A stretch of 64,000 nt of DNA, from NCBI GenBank assembly GCA_030673845.1, contig JAUTCQ010000003.1, forward strand, positions 62,001-126,000. The letters are read 5' to 3'. Every line of letters starts with the position of its first letter. Positions within the stretch are counted from its first letter, which is position 1. The notes under the pieces were generated by a model that was given only the letters and a program-made list of their open reading frames with translations, searched no databases and was not told the origin of the DNA. The DNA comes from Verrucomicrobiota bacterium JB022. GTDB taxonomy: Bacteria > Verrucomicrobiota > Verrucomicrobiia > Opitutales > Oceanipulchritudinaceae. Shown piece by piece: positions 42,072-52,088 of the stretch. The translations under genes and the position numbers were made by a program.

Positions 42072-44909
42072 TTAGCCGAGGCTGGCGAGCAGGCGCTCGA
42101 TCTCTTCCTTCTTGGCCTTGGTTTCGGCGAGCTGGGCGCGGGCCCCTTCGACGATGTTGGCCGGGGCGCTGGAGACGAATTTCTCGTTGTTCAGCTTGGC
42201 TTCGCCGGACTGGATGCCCTTTTCGAGCTTGGCCAGTTCCTTGCCCAGGCGTTCCTTTTCGGCTGCGACGTCGATCGCGCTGGCGAGGTCGAGGAAGATG
42301 GTGCCGAGGCTCGTTACGGTGGCAGGCATCCCGTCGGGGCGCTGGTCGAGGGTGGGCATCTCGCCGGCGGGGATCAGGTTGAGGATGGTGGCGAGGTTGT
42401 CTTCCACCACTTGGCGCTGCGCCGGGTCTTCCGCAAGGTAGCGCAGGGACACGTCGCGCTTGTTGGCCACGTTGTAACCGGCCTTGAGGGCGCGGGCTTG
42501 CGTGATGAACTCCTTCACCTGCTCGACTTGGGCGGCGGCGGCGCTGTCGACCACGATGCCGGTGCCGGCCAGCTCGCGGCGGAGCTGTTCGGCGGAGCAG
42601 AGGCGGCTGTCTTGCAGGAAGCGCTGGCCCTTGCCCACATAGCCCAGCTCTTGCCACAGTTCTTCGGCGATGAAGGGCATCAGCGGCTCGGCGAGCTGCA
42701 AGGTCTGGCGCAGGCACAAGTCGAGGATGGCGAGCACGGTGCCCTTGGTCGCCTCGTCGCGCAGCTTCGTCTTGGAGGCCTCTACATACCAGTCGCAATA
42801 GTCGCTCCAGAAGAAGGCGTAGAGCTCCTGCGGGTAGGGGTGCATCTCGAAGCGGCCAAAGGCGTCGGCGATGTTCTGCGTGGCCTGGATCAGGCGGTGC
42901 AGGATCCAGTGGTCGTAGCGGTCGAGCTTGGAGGGCTCGATGCGACGCAGGATGGCGCCGAGGCCGGAATTGTCGCTCGCGGACCCGCTCATCTGGCGGA
43001 AGCGGCAGGCGTTCCACAGCTTGTTGCAGAAGTTGCGGCCCAGCTCGACCGACGGGGACTGGATGGGCTGGTCGCCCTTGGCCTCGGTAAACTCGAAGCG
43101 GATGTCCTGGCCCTTGGGGGCGATGTTGACGATGCCGTAGCGCAGGGCGTCGGCCCCGTAGGCGGCGATGAGGTCGAGCGGGTCGGGCGAGTTGCCGAGG
43201 CTCTTCGACATCTTGCGGCCGATGCCGTCGCGGATCAGGCCGGTGATGTAGACGTCGCGGAAGGGCAGGCGCTTGGCGATCTCGGCATCCGTCAGCTCGG
43301 TCTTGCCTTCGCCACTGAACTCGAGGCCGGCCATCACCATGCGGGCGACCCACAGGAAGATGATGTCGAAGCCCGTCACGAGGGTGCTCGTGGGGTAAAA
43401 GTAATCCAGCTCCTGCTGTTGTTCGCCGGTGGCGTTGGGCCAGCCGAAGTTGGCCAGCGGCCAGAGCCAGGACGAGGCCCAGGTGTCGAGCACGTCTTCT
43501 TCCTGCTCCCAGTTGTCGGGATCTTCCGGGCCTTCGACGGAGACGTGGACGAGCTTGCCGTTGGCGTAGTCCTGCTCGGTGAGGGCGCTGCGGTCGATGC
43601 CCTTCTTGTACCACACGGGGATGCGGTGGCCCCACCAGAGCTGGCGGCTGACGCACCAGTCGATGTTGTCGCGCTCCATCGTGTCGAGCCAGTGCAGGTA
43701 GGTCTTGGCCCAGCGCTGCGGGTGGAAGCGGAGCAGCGGCTGGCCGTTGGCGTCGACGGCTTCGATTGCGCGCTTGGCTTCGGCCACCTTGGGGTAGCGC
43801 AGCCACCATTGCATCGTGAGGCGGGGCTCGATCGGCACGTCGGCACGCTCGGAGAAGCCCACGTTGTTTTCGTAGGCTTCCTTCTCGATCAGCAGGCCCA
43901 GCTTTTCCAGCTCTTCGGCGGCGGCCTTGCGGGCCTTGAAACGGTCCATACCCACGAAGATCTTTGCGCGCTCGTGGATCGTGCCGTCGGGGTTGAGCAC
44001 GTCGATGATCGGCAGGTTGTGGCGCTGGCCGATTTCAAAGTCTACCTGGTCGTGGGCGGGCGTCACCTTGAGCGCACCGGTGCCGAACTCCTTGTCCACC
44101 GCCGCATCGGCGATGACGGGGATGGGCTCGCGAGGGAAGGGGCGCCAGACCATCTTGCCGACGAGGTGCTGGTAACGCTCGTCTTCCGGGTGCACGGCGA
44201 CAGCCGTATCGCCCATGATCGTCTCCGGGCGGGTGGTCGAGATTTCGAGGTGGGTGCGCGTGACGCCGTCGGCGCCGGTGGCCGGCTCAACCAGCTCGTA
44301 GCGCATCTTGTAGAAGAAGCCCTTTTGCGGCTTCATGATCACCTCTTCATTGGAGAGGGCCGTGAGGCTGACGGGGCACCAGTTGCTCATGCGCAGGCCG
44401 CGGTAGATGTAGCCGCGGCGGTAGAGCTCCACAAACGAAGTCAGCACGGCCTTGGAGTAGCCTTCGTCGAGCGTAAAGCTCGTGCGGCTCCAGTCGCAGG
44501 ACGCGCCCAGCTTGCGCAGCTGGTTGAGGATGATGCCGCCGTAGTCTTCCTTCCACTGCCACACCTCTTCGAGGAACTTCTCGCGCCCGAGGTCGCGGCG
44601 GTGCTGGCCGCGCTCGCGCAGCTTCTTCTCGACGCGCGTCTGCGTGGCAATGCCGGCGTGGTCGGTGCCGGGGAACCAGAGGGCTTCCTTGCCTTCGAGG
44701 CGCGCGCGGCGGGTAAAGATGTCCTGCAACGTATTGTTGAGGATGTGGCCCATGTGGAGCATGCCCGTCACGTTGGGCGGCGGGATCATGATGGTGTGCG
44801 GCTGCTTGTCGGGGGCAACGTGCGCCGCGAAGGCGCCCTGCTGCTCCCAGGCAGCGTACCACTTGTCTTCCACCTGCGAGGGGTCGTATGCTTTGGCGAG
44901 TTCAGGCAT
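42072..44909 (-). CDS. valS: Valyl-tRNA synthetase
   Basis: 945 aa class I synthetase charging tRNA-Val, with editing of mischarged Thr. HIGH motif as HMGH in PPPNVTGMLHMGHILNN (~42-58), editing domain with STTRPETIMGDTAVAVHPED, KMSKS in GRKMSKSLGNSPDP (~565), anticodon-binding domain, and the C-terminal coiled-coil arm (ERLGKELAKLEKGIQSGEAKLNNEKFVSSAPANIV). Start at 44909 (MPELAKAYDPSQVEDKWY); the upstream in-frame start at 44981 adds non-homologous residues. The downstream hairpin is shared with the paralog cluster. Confidence 0.96.
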   Translation of the reverse strand: MPELAKAYDPSQVEDKWYAAWEQQGAFAAHVAPDKQPHTIMIPPPNVTGMLHMGHILNNTLQDIFTRRARLEGKEALWFPGTDHAGIATQTRVEKKLRERGQHRRDLGREKFLEEVWQWKEDYGGIILNQLRKLGASCDWSRTSFTLDEGYSKAVLTSFVELYRRGYIYRGLRMSNWCPVSLTALSNEEVIMKPQKGFFYKMRYELVEPATGADGVTRTHLEISTTRPETIMGDTAVAVHPEDERYQHLVGKMVWRPFPREPIPVIADAAVDKEFGTGALKVTPAHDQVDFEIGQRHNLPIIDVLNPDGTIHERAKIFVGMDRFKARKAAAEELEKLGLLIEKEAYENNVGFSERADVPIEPRLTMQWWLRYPKVAEAKRAIEAVDANGQPLLRFHPQRWAKTYLHWLDTMERDNIDWCVSRQLWWGHRIPVWYKKGIDRSALTEQDYANGKLVHVSVEGPEDPDNWEQEEDVLDTWASSWLWPLANFGWPNATGEQQQELDYFYPTSTLVTGFDIIFLWVARMVMAGLEFSGEGKTELTDAEIAKRLPFRDVYITGLIRDGIGRKMSKSLGNSPDPLDLIAAYGADALRYGIVNIAPKGQDIRFEFTEAKGDQPIQSPSVELGRNFCNKLWNACRFRQMSGSASDNSGLGAILRRIEPSKLDRYDHWILHRLIQATQNIADAFGRFEMHPYPQELYAFFWSDYCDWYVEASKTKLRDEATKGTVLAILDLCLRQTLQLAEPLMPFIAEELWQELGYVGKGQRFLQDSRLCSAEQLRRELAGTGIVVDSAAAAQVEQVKEFITQARALKAGYNVANKRDVSLRYLAEDPAQRQVVEDNLATILNLIPAGEMPTLDQRPDGMPATVTSLGTIFLDLASAIDVAAEKERLGKELAKLEKGIQSGEAKLNNEKFVSSAPANIVEGARAQLAETKAKKEEIERLLASLG

Positions 44910-45025
44910 GGCCGTCTGGTAACTGAAGAATCGAAGGCGCGGCCGCACCACTCGTGTCGACCGCAAAGGATCGAAAATCACCAGCGCAGCCCCCGGTAGT
45001 CAAAGGAAAAGACGCGGGGAGGGGG

Positions 45026-45252
45026 CTAGGAAGCTTCGGTCGACGCTTCCGCCTGGATGAGCCCGTGCAGATACTCCGGCGCAAAGTCGGCGCCGTTTGG
45101 CCAGGCAAGCGTGTGCCCCTCAAGGTGAAACTCTCGAAAGTAGGCGAGGTCCTTGACCTCAGGTCGGCCACGCCGGATGAGCCGTCGTTGAAGCGAAGCT
45201 CCACGCGGTGCCCACTCGCATAGCGTGCATCTATCACGTGTAAAAAGGGCAT
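45026..45252 (-). pseudogene. Frameshifted DUF2442 protein gene
   Basis: Reading from 45252, MPFLHVIDARYASGHRVELRF and NDGSSGVADLR match the N-terminal half of DUF2442 proteins. The other half, RPEVKDLAYFREFHLEG followed by HTLAWPNGADFAPEYLHGLI, lies in a different frame and ends at 45026. The join is near 45160-45170 and is consistent with loss of 7 nt between two GACCTG copies. DUF2442 proteins often accompany DUF4160 in toxin-antitoxin-like pairs; no partner is seen here. A sequencing error is the alternative. Confidence 0.7.
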
Positions 45253-45372
45253 GGAGGCAGGCTGTTTTAATCGTTTGAGATCGCAACCTTCCCCTCCCTT
45301 GCAGCCCATCGTTGACGCCGCATCGCCAAGCAGTTAACGATGTCTTGGTTTTACGTCGTTCGGTGTCTGCCC

Positions 45373-47712
45373 ATGGCTTTTTCCCTTCTCAACCGCGAGC
45401 AACTCGTCCGTTTCGTCCAGCGGATACCGGCGGCGGTGGCTGTGTTCGACCGCGAGATGCGTTACATCGCCTACACGCAGCGGTGGTTGGTAGACTACAA
45501 TCTGCCGGAGAATATGGAGCTGGCGGGGCGCAGCCATTACGAGATTTTTCCCGAGGTGCCGGAGCGCTGGAAGCAGATCCACCGCGAGTGTCTGGGCGGG
45601 CGAGCGCTGCGCAGCGATGAAGACTATTTTGTGCGCTCCGACGGGCGCACGGTGTGGGTGAAGTTCGAGCTCGACCCCTGGTACGACGACCATACGGGCG
45701 AGATCGGGGGCATGATCATGTATACCGAGGTGATCACCGAGCGTGTGGAGCAGCGCCTGGCCTGGCAAAAACAGGTCGAGCGCATGCAGCTGCTCTACCA
45801 GGCCGCCTCGCAGGATGCCGAGAACATTGCCGCGCAGCTGACGGAGACCTTGCGGGTGGGCACGCTTTCGCTGGGCCTCTCCATGGGCATCATCAGCGAG
45901 ATCAAGGGCAATTCCTATCGCGTTCTTTATACCTACGACGAGAGCGACCAGCTCCAGCCGGGGGCCGAGTTCCCCCTGCAGCAGACTTATTGTCAGTTGA
46001 CCCTCGATCGTGGCACGATCACTTACACCGAACACGCCCAAAACTCGATTTTCCAGGGCCACCCCTGCTATGCCGCCTTTGGCCTCGAATCTTACGTGGG
46101 GGTGCCCATCCGGCGGCGCGGCAAAGTGATCGGCACGCTCAACTTTTCCAGCTCGCAGCCCCGCAAAACGCCCTTCACCGCGCTGGAGGTCGAGTTTATC
46201 AACCTGATGAGCCGCTGGGTGGCCAATACGCTGGAGCGCCAGGAGATCGAGCAAGACCTTAACGAAGCCCGCCGCCGCGCCGAGGAAGCGAACCAGGCCA
46301 AGAGCAGCTTTTTGGCCAACGTCAGCCACGAGATCCGCACGCCGATGAACGCCATCCTCGGCTTCAGCGAGTTACTTGCGCAACGGGTCAACGAGCCGGT
46401 GGCGCGCCGCTACCTGCAGTCGATCACCAACAGCGGGCGCATCCTGCTCAACCTGATCAACGACCTGCTCGACCTGTCGAAAGTCGAGGCGGGCAAAATC
46501 GAGCTCAGCCCCGTGCCGGTGGACTTGCGCGAGCTGATGATGGAGCTGGAGAGCATCTTCTCGCTGCAAATGGCCCACAAGGGACTCGACTTCAGCATCG
46601 TGCTCCCGGAAACGGTGCCGACGGTTTACCTCGACCATGCGCGCTTCCAGCAGGTGCTCGTGAACCTCGTGAGCAACGCGATGAAGTATACCGTGAAGGG
46701 GCATGTGAGGTTGAGCGTGCAATTTGAGGACGGCGAGGAGTCCGACCAGGTGCACCTGTGCGTGGCGGTGGAAGACACGGGTATCGGGATTGCGGATGAG
46801 AAGAAATCCATGATCTTTTCCCCGTTTGTACAGCTGCACCGCGAGCAGGATGTGAAGGCGGGCGGCACCGGGCTGGGGCTCGCCATCTGCCACCGCCTCG
46901 TGCTCCTGATGGAGGGGGAGATCACGCTCGATAGCCAGCAAGGGAGGGGCAGCACCTTCCACATCTCGCTGCCCAACCTGCGCGTGGCCCGTCGCGAATC
47001 CTCTGCCCCGCGCCCACGCAAGAAGCATCAGCACTTTGCCCGACAGGGTAATGGCGAGCGCATCCTCGTGGTCGACGACGACATCAGTAACCGCTACCTG
47101 CTGGTCAACTTCCTCAATCAGCTCGGCTATTCGCCTTACGAAGCCGTCAACGGGCGTGATGCGCTGGACAAAGTTCGCCAGTCGCCCCCCGCGCTGATCT
47201 TCCTCGACCTTTCGATGCCGCAGATGGACGGGGTCACGTTTTGCGAGACGATGCTGCAAAGCGAAGAGATCCCCACCTGCCCGGTGATCATCAACAGCGC
47301 CACCTACCAGATCGAAAAGGTCTCCATCGCGCGGCTCCCCAATGTGGTGGCCAAGATCCCCAAGCCTGTCTCGCTGGAGCAGGTGGCGCAGCTGTTGCGC
47401 GACTTCTTCCGCAAGCTGGCAGAAGAGGGCATGGGCCCGGCGGAAGGCGTCGAGCGCGCTCACCTTGCCTCCACCGCCCGCCAGATCATCGTCAACGCCC
47501 AAGGCCTGCCGGATATGGACCGGCTGGTGCGCACCCTCGATTTTCGCCTGCTCGACCAGTTGATCCACCTGCTGCAAGCCGTGAAGCATATCCATGCCGA
47601 CTTGCGCCGCCTGGGGGATGAATTGCAGCAAGCCAAAGACCGCCTGGAGCTGGAGCAGATCCGCCAGACGCTGACCTGGCTCCAGCAGGAGCTGAAAGAC
47701 CCGACGCCATGA
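45373..47712 (+). CDS. Hybrid sensor histidine kinase (PAS-GAF-HisKA-HATPase-REC)
   Basis: 779 aa from ATG 45373 (ATG 45340 is possible). Order: PAS (~12-130, VAVFDREMRYIAYTQRWLVDY), GAF (~140-295, SYVGVPIRRRGKVIGTLNFSS), HisKA with phospho-acceptor His in SHEIRTPMN (~317), HATPase (NAMKYT, DTGIGIAD, GTGLGLAI), receiver with phospho-acceptor Asp in FLDLSMPQMDG (~611) and Lys in KIPKP, then ~80 helical residues with no HPt signature. No membrane helix, so it is cytoplasmic. The next kinase gene overlaps its stop by 4 nt (ATGA). Confidence 0.92.
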   Translation: MAFSLLNREQLVRFVQRIPAAVAVFDREMRYIAYTQRWLVDYNLPENMELAGRSHYEIFPEVPERWKQIHRECLGGRALRSDEDYFVRSDGRTVWVKFELDPWYDDHTGEIGGMIMYTEVITERVEQRLAWQKQVERMQLLYQAASQDAENIAAQLTETLRVGTLSLGLSMGIISEIKGNSYRVLYTYDESDQLQPGAEFPLQQTYCQLTLDRGTITYTEHAQNSIFQGHPCYAAFGLESYVGVPIRRRGKVIGTLNFSSSQPRKTPFTALEVEFINLMSRWVANTLERQEIEQDLNEARRRAEEANQAKSSFLANVSHEIRTPMNAILGFSELLAQRVNEPVARRYLQSITNSGRILLNLINDLLDLSKVEAGKIELSPVPVDLRELMMELESIFSLQMAHKGLDFSIVLPETVPTVYLDHARFQQVLVNLVSNAMKYTVKGHVRLSVQFEDGEESDQVHLCVAVEDTGIGIADEKKSMIFSPFVQLHREQDVKAGGTGLGLAICHRLVLLMEGEITLDSQQGRGSTFHISLPNLRVARRESSAPRPRKKHQHFARQGNGERILVVDDDISNRYLLVNFLNQLGYSPYEAVNGRDALDKVRQSPPALIFLDLSMPQMDGVTFCETMLQSEEIPTCPVIINSATYQIEKVSIARLPNVVAKIPKPVSLEQVAQLLRDFFRKLAEEGMGPAEGVERAHLASTARQIIVNAQGLPDMDRLVRTLDFRLLDQLIHLLQAVKHIHADLRRLGDELQQAKDRLELEQIRQTLTWLQQELKDPTP

Positions 47713-48815
47713 GCAAAGTTACCTCCAGCTGCATCTTGATCGTGGACGACAATGTGGAGAACCAGCGTGTCATCGCCGGCCACCTGATCGAACACGGCCA
47801 CGCCCCGCTTTTCGCCGGCAACGGGTTTCACGCACTCGACATCCTCGACGAAGAAAAACCCGACCTCGTGCTGCTCGACATCATGATGCCCGGGATCGAC
47901 GGCTGGGAAACTTGCCGCCGCATCCGCGAGGACCATAGCGCGCTCGAGCTGCCCGTCGTAATGCTCTCGGCCAAGAACTCGCTCAACGACATCATGCGCT
48001 CGTTCGACGTGGGCGCCAACGATTACGTGACCAAGCCCATCATCGGCCGCGAGCTGATTGCGCGGGTGCAAAACCAGCTGCTGGTAAAGCACGGGGTCCG
48101 CGAACGCGACGCCCTCAACGATTCGTTGCGCGAGCTGACCGAAAACCAGCAGACCTTCTTCTCCGTCCTCGCCCACGACCTGCGCAACCGCCTCGCCAGC
48201 AGCATCAGCCTGATCGATGTGGTGACGCACCAGGTCAAGCTCGAGCCCAACTACCATGAGCTCTGCCAGATCGCCGGGCAGGAGCTGGCGCGAACTCACC
48301 TCTTCCTCGACAATCTCCTGACTTGGGGGATGCGTGAGATGCGCCAGGCCGATTACCAGCCCATCACCTTCCGCTTCGACGAGCTCAGCTCCAAGCTGCA
48401 CCTCTTTGCCGAGATGCACCTCGCACGGCACCAGCTCGAGCTGATCAACGAAATCCCTGCCAAGCTGGACGTATATGGCGACTTCGACCTCGTCTTCGCC
48501 ATCCTGCGCAACTTCCTCGACAACGCGCAGAAGTTCAGCGAGCCGGGCAGCCGCATCTGGCTCCAGAGCCGCGACGAGCCCGATTTTCTGTGCATCACCG
48601 TCAAGGACGAAGGGCCGGGGATGAGCGAAGAGCAGGTGGCACAACTGCGCCAGAACGGGCCCGTGATCCCGCAAGATACGATCGAGCGGGCCGGGAGCGG
48701 CTTCGGCCTCCAGCTCAGCCGATCGTTTGCAGCTCGGCACGGCGGCAGGATCGAGATCGCCTCACAGTTGGGGGAGGGGAGCGCATTCACGCTTTGTTTA
48801 CCGCGCAAGTCCTAG
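47709..48815 (+). CDS. Receiver-histidine kinase fusion (REC-HisKA-HATPase)
   Basis: 368 aa. An N-terminal receiver (~8-125: ILIVDDNVENQ, LLDIMMPGIDG with the phospho-Asp, KPIIGREL) is joined to a kinase core: His in LAHDLRNRLASS (~157), N-box NFLDNAQKFS, G1 DEGPGMS, G2 GSGFGLQLS. Such proteins take phosphate on the receiver and use it to control their own kinase. Translationally coupled to the hybrid kinase upstream. No output domain. Confidence 0.92.
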   Translation: MSKVTSSCILIVDDNVENQRVIAGHLIEHGHAPLFAGNGFHALDILDEEKPDLVLLDIMMPGIDGWETCRRIREDHSALELPVVMLSAKNSLNDIMRSFDVGANDYVTKPIIGRELIARVQNQLLVKHGVRERDALNDSLRELTENQQTFFSVLAHDLRNRLASSISLIDVVTHQVKLEPNYHELCQIAGQELARTHLFLDNLLTWGMREMRQADYQPITFRFDELSSKLHLFAEMHLARHQLELINEIPAKLDVYGDFDLVFAILRNFLDNAQKFSEPGSRIWLQSRDEPDFLCITVKDEGPGMSEEQVAQLRQNGPVIPQDTIERAGSGFGLQLSRSFAARHGGRIEIASQLGEGSAFTLCLPRKS

Positions 48816-48914
48816 ATTACGTACCAGGGTAACGTGTGGAGCGAGCACGGCCGAATGTCGCCGGTCCCGCTTGCAATAGTGTAGTTCGCCGCCATAATTG
48901 CAGTTGCTTGATCC

Positions 48915-51900
48915 ATGTTTACGCCGAGCGATTCCACCGCACCGGAGTCCGGTCCTGCCCAGGAGTTGCTGGCGCTGGCCCGCGTGCCCATTTTCCGCTT
49001 CCAGCCTGCCGAAGATCGCTGGACCTTCGACGCGGTGGCTGCGGCATTGACGGGTGGCCACACCACCTTGACCACCGACGACTGGCGCTCGCACTTTGAG
49101 CCCGCCGCCGGGGAGGCCCTGGACAAGTGGATTGCCTACGTCTGTGGCGAGCAGGCGGGCGCGCTGGTGGAGCACCGCTGCCGCTACCACGCCCAGGGCA
49201 GGCCTCACGTTGTCCTGCTCCGCGCGAAAGTGCAGCCCGACGGGAGCCTGCGCGGCGTGATGCTCGACGAAACGGCCCACCACCTCCAGCAGCGCAGCCT
49301 CGATGTGGCCCATGCCCGGCTCGACGCCTTGCTCGAAGCCTTTCCCGTCGCGACTATTATCGTCGATGCAGAGTTCAACCTCTTGCGCTGCAATCAGGAA
49401 GCCCGCCGGATCTGGGGCGATGCCCTGGAAGAAGGGCAACCCCTTCCGCAGCGGCAGGCCACCTTTGTCGACACCGGCGAGCCTGTGGCGCCCAGCCAAT
49501 GGGCCATCTACCGGGCCGTGAAAGAGAGCCGGCCCGTCGTCAACGATTTGCTCCACGTCCGCCCGGCGCGCGATGGCGAGCCCTGTTACGTGCTCAACTG
49601 CGCCGCGCCCGTCTTCAACTCTGCGGGAGAGGTCGAGGGGGGCGTCAGTGTGGCTTTCGATGTCACCGAACGTATGCGCCACCTCAACGCCCTGCGCAAC
49701 AGCGAAGCCCAGCTGCGCATCAGCAACGAAGTGGCCAAGCTCGGCTCGTTTGTCTGGGACGTGGTGAACGACGACGACCAGTGGTCGCCCGAGCTGGAAA
49801 AGCTCTACGGCTTCGAGCCCGGCGGCTTCCCCGGCGCATTCAAAGACTGGGAAGACCGCCTGCACCCCGACGACCGGGTATATGCGCGAGCCGCTGCGAT
49901 CGACGCCCTCAAGACCGGCGAGATGAACGTCGAGTTTCGCATTGTCATGCCCGACGGTGGCACCCGCTGGCTCGCGGCCCGCGCATCCGTCTTTTTCGAT
50001 GAGGAAGGTAAGCCTCAGAAAATGATCGGGGTTAACATTGACATTACGGACCAAAAGGAGGCAGAAGAGGCTATGCGGGCGAGCGAAGAACGCTACCGCC
50101 AGTTGGCGGACGCTATGCCTCAGTTGGTATGGACGGCTGCAGGCGATGGTCGCGTCACGTACTACAACGTACGAGCCCAGGAATACAAAGGCCTGCGCGA
50201 AGAAAGCCCCGGCAACTGGGTATGGGAGCCCATCGTGCATGCCGACGATATGGGGGAGACCCGCGATGCCTGGCAACACGCCCTCTCCACCCGCGAGCCC
50301 TACCAGTGCGAGCACCGCGTGGCCATGGCCGACGGCTCCTACCGCTGGCACCTCAGCCGCGCCCTGCCCCGAATCGACCAGGAAACAGGCAGCATCACCT
50401 GGTATGGCACCGCGACCGACATTCAGGACTTCCGCGAAACCGAGGAAACGCTGCATGGCTTCTTCGAAGGCAACGAAGTCTACCTCGCGGTGATGGAGCT
50501 GCGGGAAAGCGATTTCCACTATCTGCTGGTCAACCAGCACATGGCCAATTTCTATCGACGGCCCCCGGAGTCCATGGTCGGCAGCAGCAGCAGCGAGATG
50601 GGGGTCGACGACGAGATTCGCAACTGGTGGATCCGCACGATGCGCCTCTGTGCCCGCTCGGGCAAGCCCCTCAAGTTTGAATACCAGATCAACCGCTGGG
50701 GCCGTAAGGAGTGGCTGCAGTGCAGCCTCAACCAGATTGCTTCCGGCACGATGGACTGCCCCCGCTTCGCGCTCACGGGGGTCGACATTACGGCGCTCAA
50801 GCAAAGCGAGGAAGACCTGCGTGTGAAGTCGGAGGAAGCCGACCGGGCCAACCGGGCCAAGAGCGAATTCCTTGCTCACATGAGCCATGAGATCCGCAGC
50901 CCGATGACGGCCATCCTCGGCTATACCGAGTTGTTGACCCAGATGGTACGCGGTGAGACGGAGCAGGACTTCCTCCAGACGATCCGGACGGAAGGCGAGC
51001 ACCTCGTGCAGGTGATCAACGACATCCTCGACCTCTCCCGCATCGAGGCCGGTCGGGTGGAGCTGAACCTCCGCCTCGTCAGCCCGCTGGAGCTGGTGGA
51101 GAGCGTAATATCGCTCATGAATGCCACTGCGGTGGAAAAAGGCCTCCCGCTGCGCCTGGAGTTGGGCGACAACCTGCCGGCGCAGATCGAGACCGACCCG
51201 ACCCGCCTCCGCCAGATCCTGCTCAACCTCGTGGGCAATGCGATCAAGTTTACCGAGAAAGGCGAAGTGGCCCTGCGCCTCTTCCGCCGCGAAGACGATT
51301 GCCTCTGCTTTGTGATCGAAGACACCGGCATCGGCATCAGCGAAGAGCAGCAAGAGCGCCTCTTCCAGCCCTTCTCGCAAGGCGACCCCTCCGTCACCCG
51401 CAAATACGGGGGCACTGGGCTCGGGCTCGTCATCTCGCGCCGCCTGGCCGATCTGCTGGGCGCGAGCATCCACCTTACCAGCGAGATCGGGCAAGGCAGC
51501 ACCTTTACTGTCTGTGTGCCGATCCCCGAAGAGTTGGCGGAAGGCGAGACGGCGACGCCCGCTGCCGGCGGCACCAAGACCGAAGAAACGGAGCGTTCCG
51601 CAGCGTTGAGCGGCGTCGAAATCCTGCTGGTCGACGACCGGCGGGAGACGCGCGAGCTGGTTTGCCGCCTGCTGGAGCGCGCCGAGGCCAACGTCCGCAT
51701 CGCGCAGGACGGCAAGCAGGCCGTCGACGAGGTCACTCGCAAGGAGCCCGACCTCGTGGTGATGGACATGCAGATGCCGGTGATGGATGGCTACCAGGCC
51801 AGCCGCCGCCTGCGGGCCAACGGCTTTGTGCGCCCTATTGTGGCCCTGACAGCCCACGCCATGCAGGGTGAGCGCGAAAAGTGCCTCCAGGCCGGCTGCG

Positions 51901-51974
51901 ACGAGCACCTCATCAAGCCGATCAACGCCCGCAAGCTCGTGGATGTGCTCCGCCGCCTCGCGGCGGGCCAGTAG
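48915..51974 (+). CDS. Multi-PAS hybrid histidine kinase
   Basis: 1019 aa, no membrane helix. An N-terminal PAS-like segment (~10-110), then about four PAS units (~130-250, ~255-375, ~385-505, ~510-635), at least two of PAS_3 type (LHPDDR, YRWHLSRALPRID). HisKA His in HMSHEIRSPMTA (~658), HATPase (NAIKFT, DTGIGISEEQ, GTGLGLVISRRL), receiver with Asp in VVMDMQMPVMDGY (~950) and KPINARKL. Starts 99 nt after the preceding kinase, same strand. Signal unknown; probably passes phosphate to an HPt protein encoded elsewhere. Confidence 0.92.
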   Translation: MFTPSDSTAPESGPAQELLALARVPIFRFQPAEDRWTFDAVAAALTGGHTTLTTDDWRSHFEPAAGEALDKWIAYVCGEQAGALVEHRCRYHAQGRPHVVLLRAKVQPDGSLRGVMLDETAHHLQQRSLDVAHARLDALLEAFPVATIIVDAEFNLLRCNQEARRIWGDALEEGQPLPQRQATFVDTGEPVAPSQWAIYRAVKESRPVVNDLLHVRPARDGEPCYVLNCAAPVFNSAGEVEGGVSVAFDVTERMRHLNALRNSEAQLRISNEVAKLGSFVWDVVNDDDQWSPELEKLYGFEPGGFPGAFKDWEDRLHPDDRVYARAAAIDALKTGEMNVEFRIVMPDGGTRWLAARASVFFDEEGKPQKMIGVNIDITDQKEAEEAMRASEERYRQLADAMPQLVWTAAGDGRVTYYNVRAQEYKGLREESPGNWVWEPIVHADDMGETRDAWQHALSTREPYQCEHRVAMADGSYRWHLSRALPRIDQETGSITWYGTATDIQDFRETEETLHGFFEGNEVYLAVMELRESDFHYLLVNQHMANFYRRPPESMVGSSSSEMGVDDEIRNWWIRTMRLCARSGKPLKFEYQINRWGRKEWLQCSLNQIASGTMDCPRFALTGVDITALKQSEEDLRVKSEEADRANRAKSEFLAHMSHEIRSPMTAILGYTELLTQMVRGETEQDFLQTIRTEGEHLVQVINDILDLSRIEAGRVELNLRLVSPLELVESVISLMNATAVEKGLPLRLELGDNLPAQIETDPTRLRQILLNLVGNAIKFTEKGEVALRLFRREDDCLCFVIEDTGIGISEEQQERLFQPFSQGDPSVTRKYGGTGLGLVISRRLADLLGASIHLTSEIGQGSTFTVCVPIPEELAEGETATPAAGGTKTEETERSAALSGVEILLVDDRRETRELVCRLLERAEANVRIAQDGKQAVDEVTRKEPDLVVMDMQMPVMDGYQASRRLRANGFVRPIVALTAHAMQGEREKCLQAGCDEHLIKPINARKLVDVLRRLAAGQ

Positions 51975-52035
51975 AGCAGGGCCAGCTGACATCAGCCTCG
52001 GGGTGGCCCGGCTTCTTCTCCTTTAAAACGGAAAA

Positions 52036-52061
52036 CCCGCTCGGCCATGTGGCCGAGCGGG
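52036..52061. terminator. Bidirectional terminator hairpin
   Basis: CCCGCTCGGCCA (52036-52047) / TGGCCGAGCGGG (52050-52061): perfect 12-bp stem with a 2-nt core between two convergent genes. A TTTT run follows on the minus-strand side, so it best serves the gene ending at 52089. Confidence 0.88.
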
Positions 52062-52088
52062 CTCGGGACCTCCTCCTCAGGTCACCTA

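Noticed and set aside
42411-44999. 862-residue plus-strand open frame opposite valS
   Set aside because: valS is unambiguous on the minus strand; the opposite frame is repetitive and has no motif.
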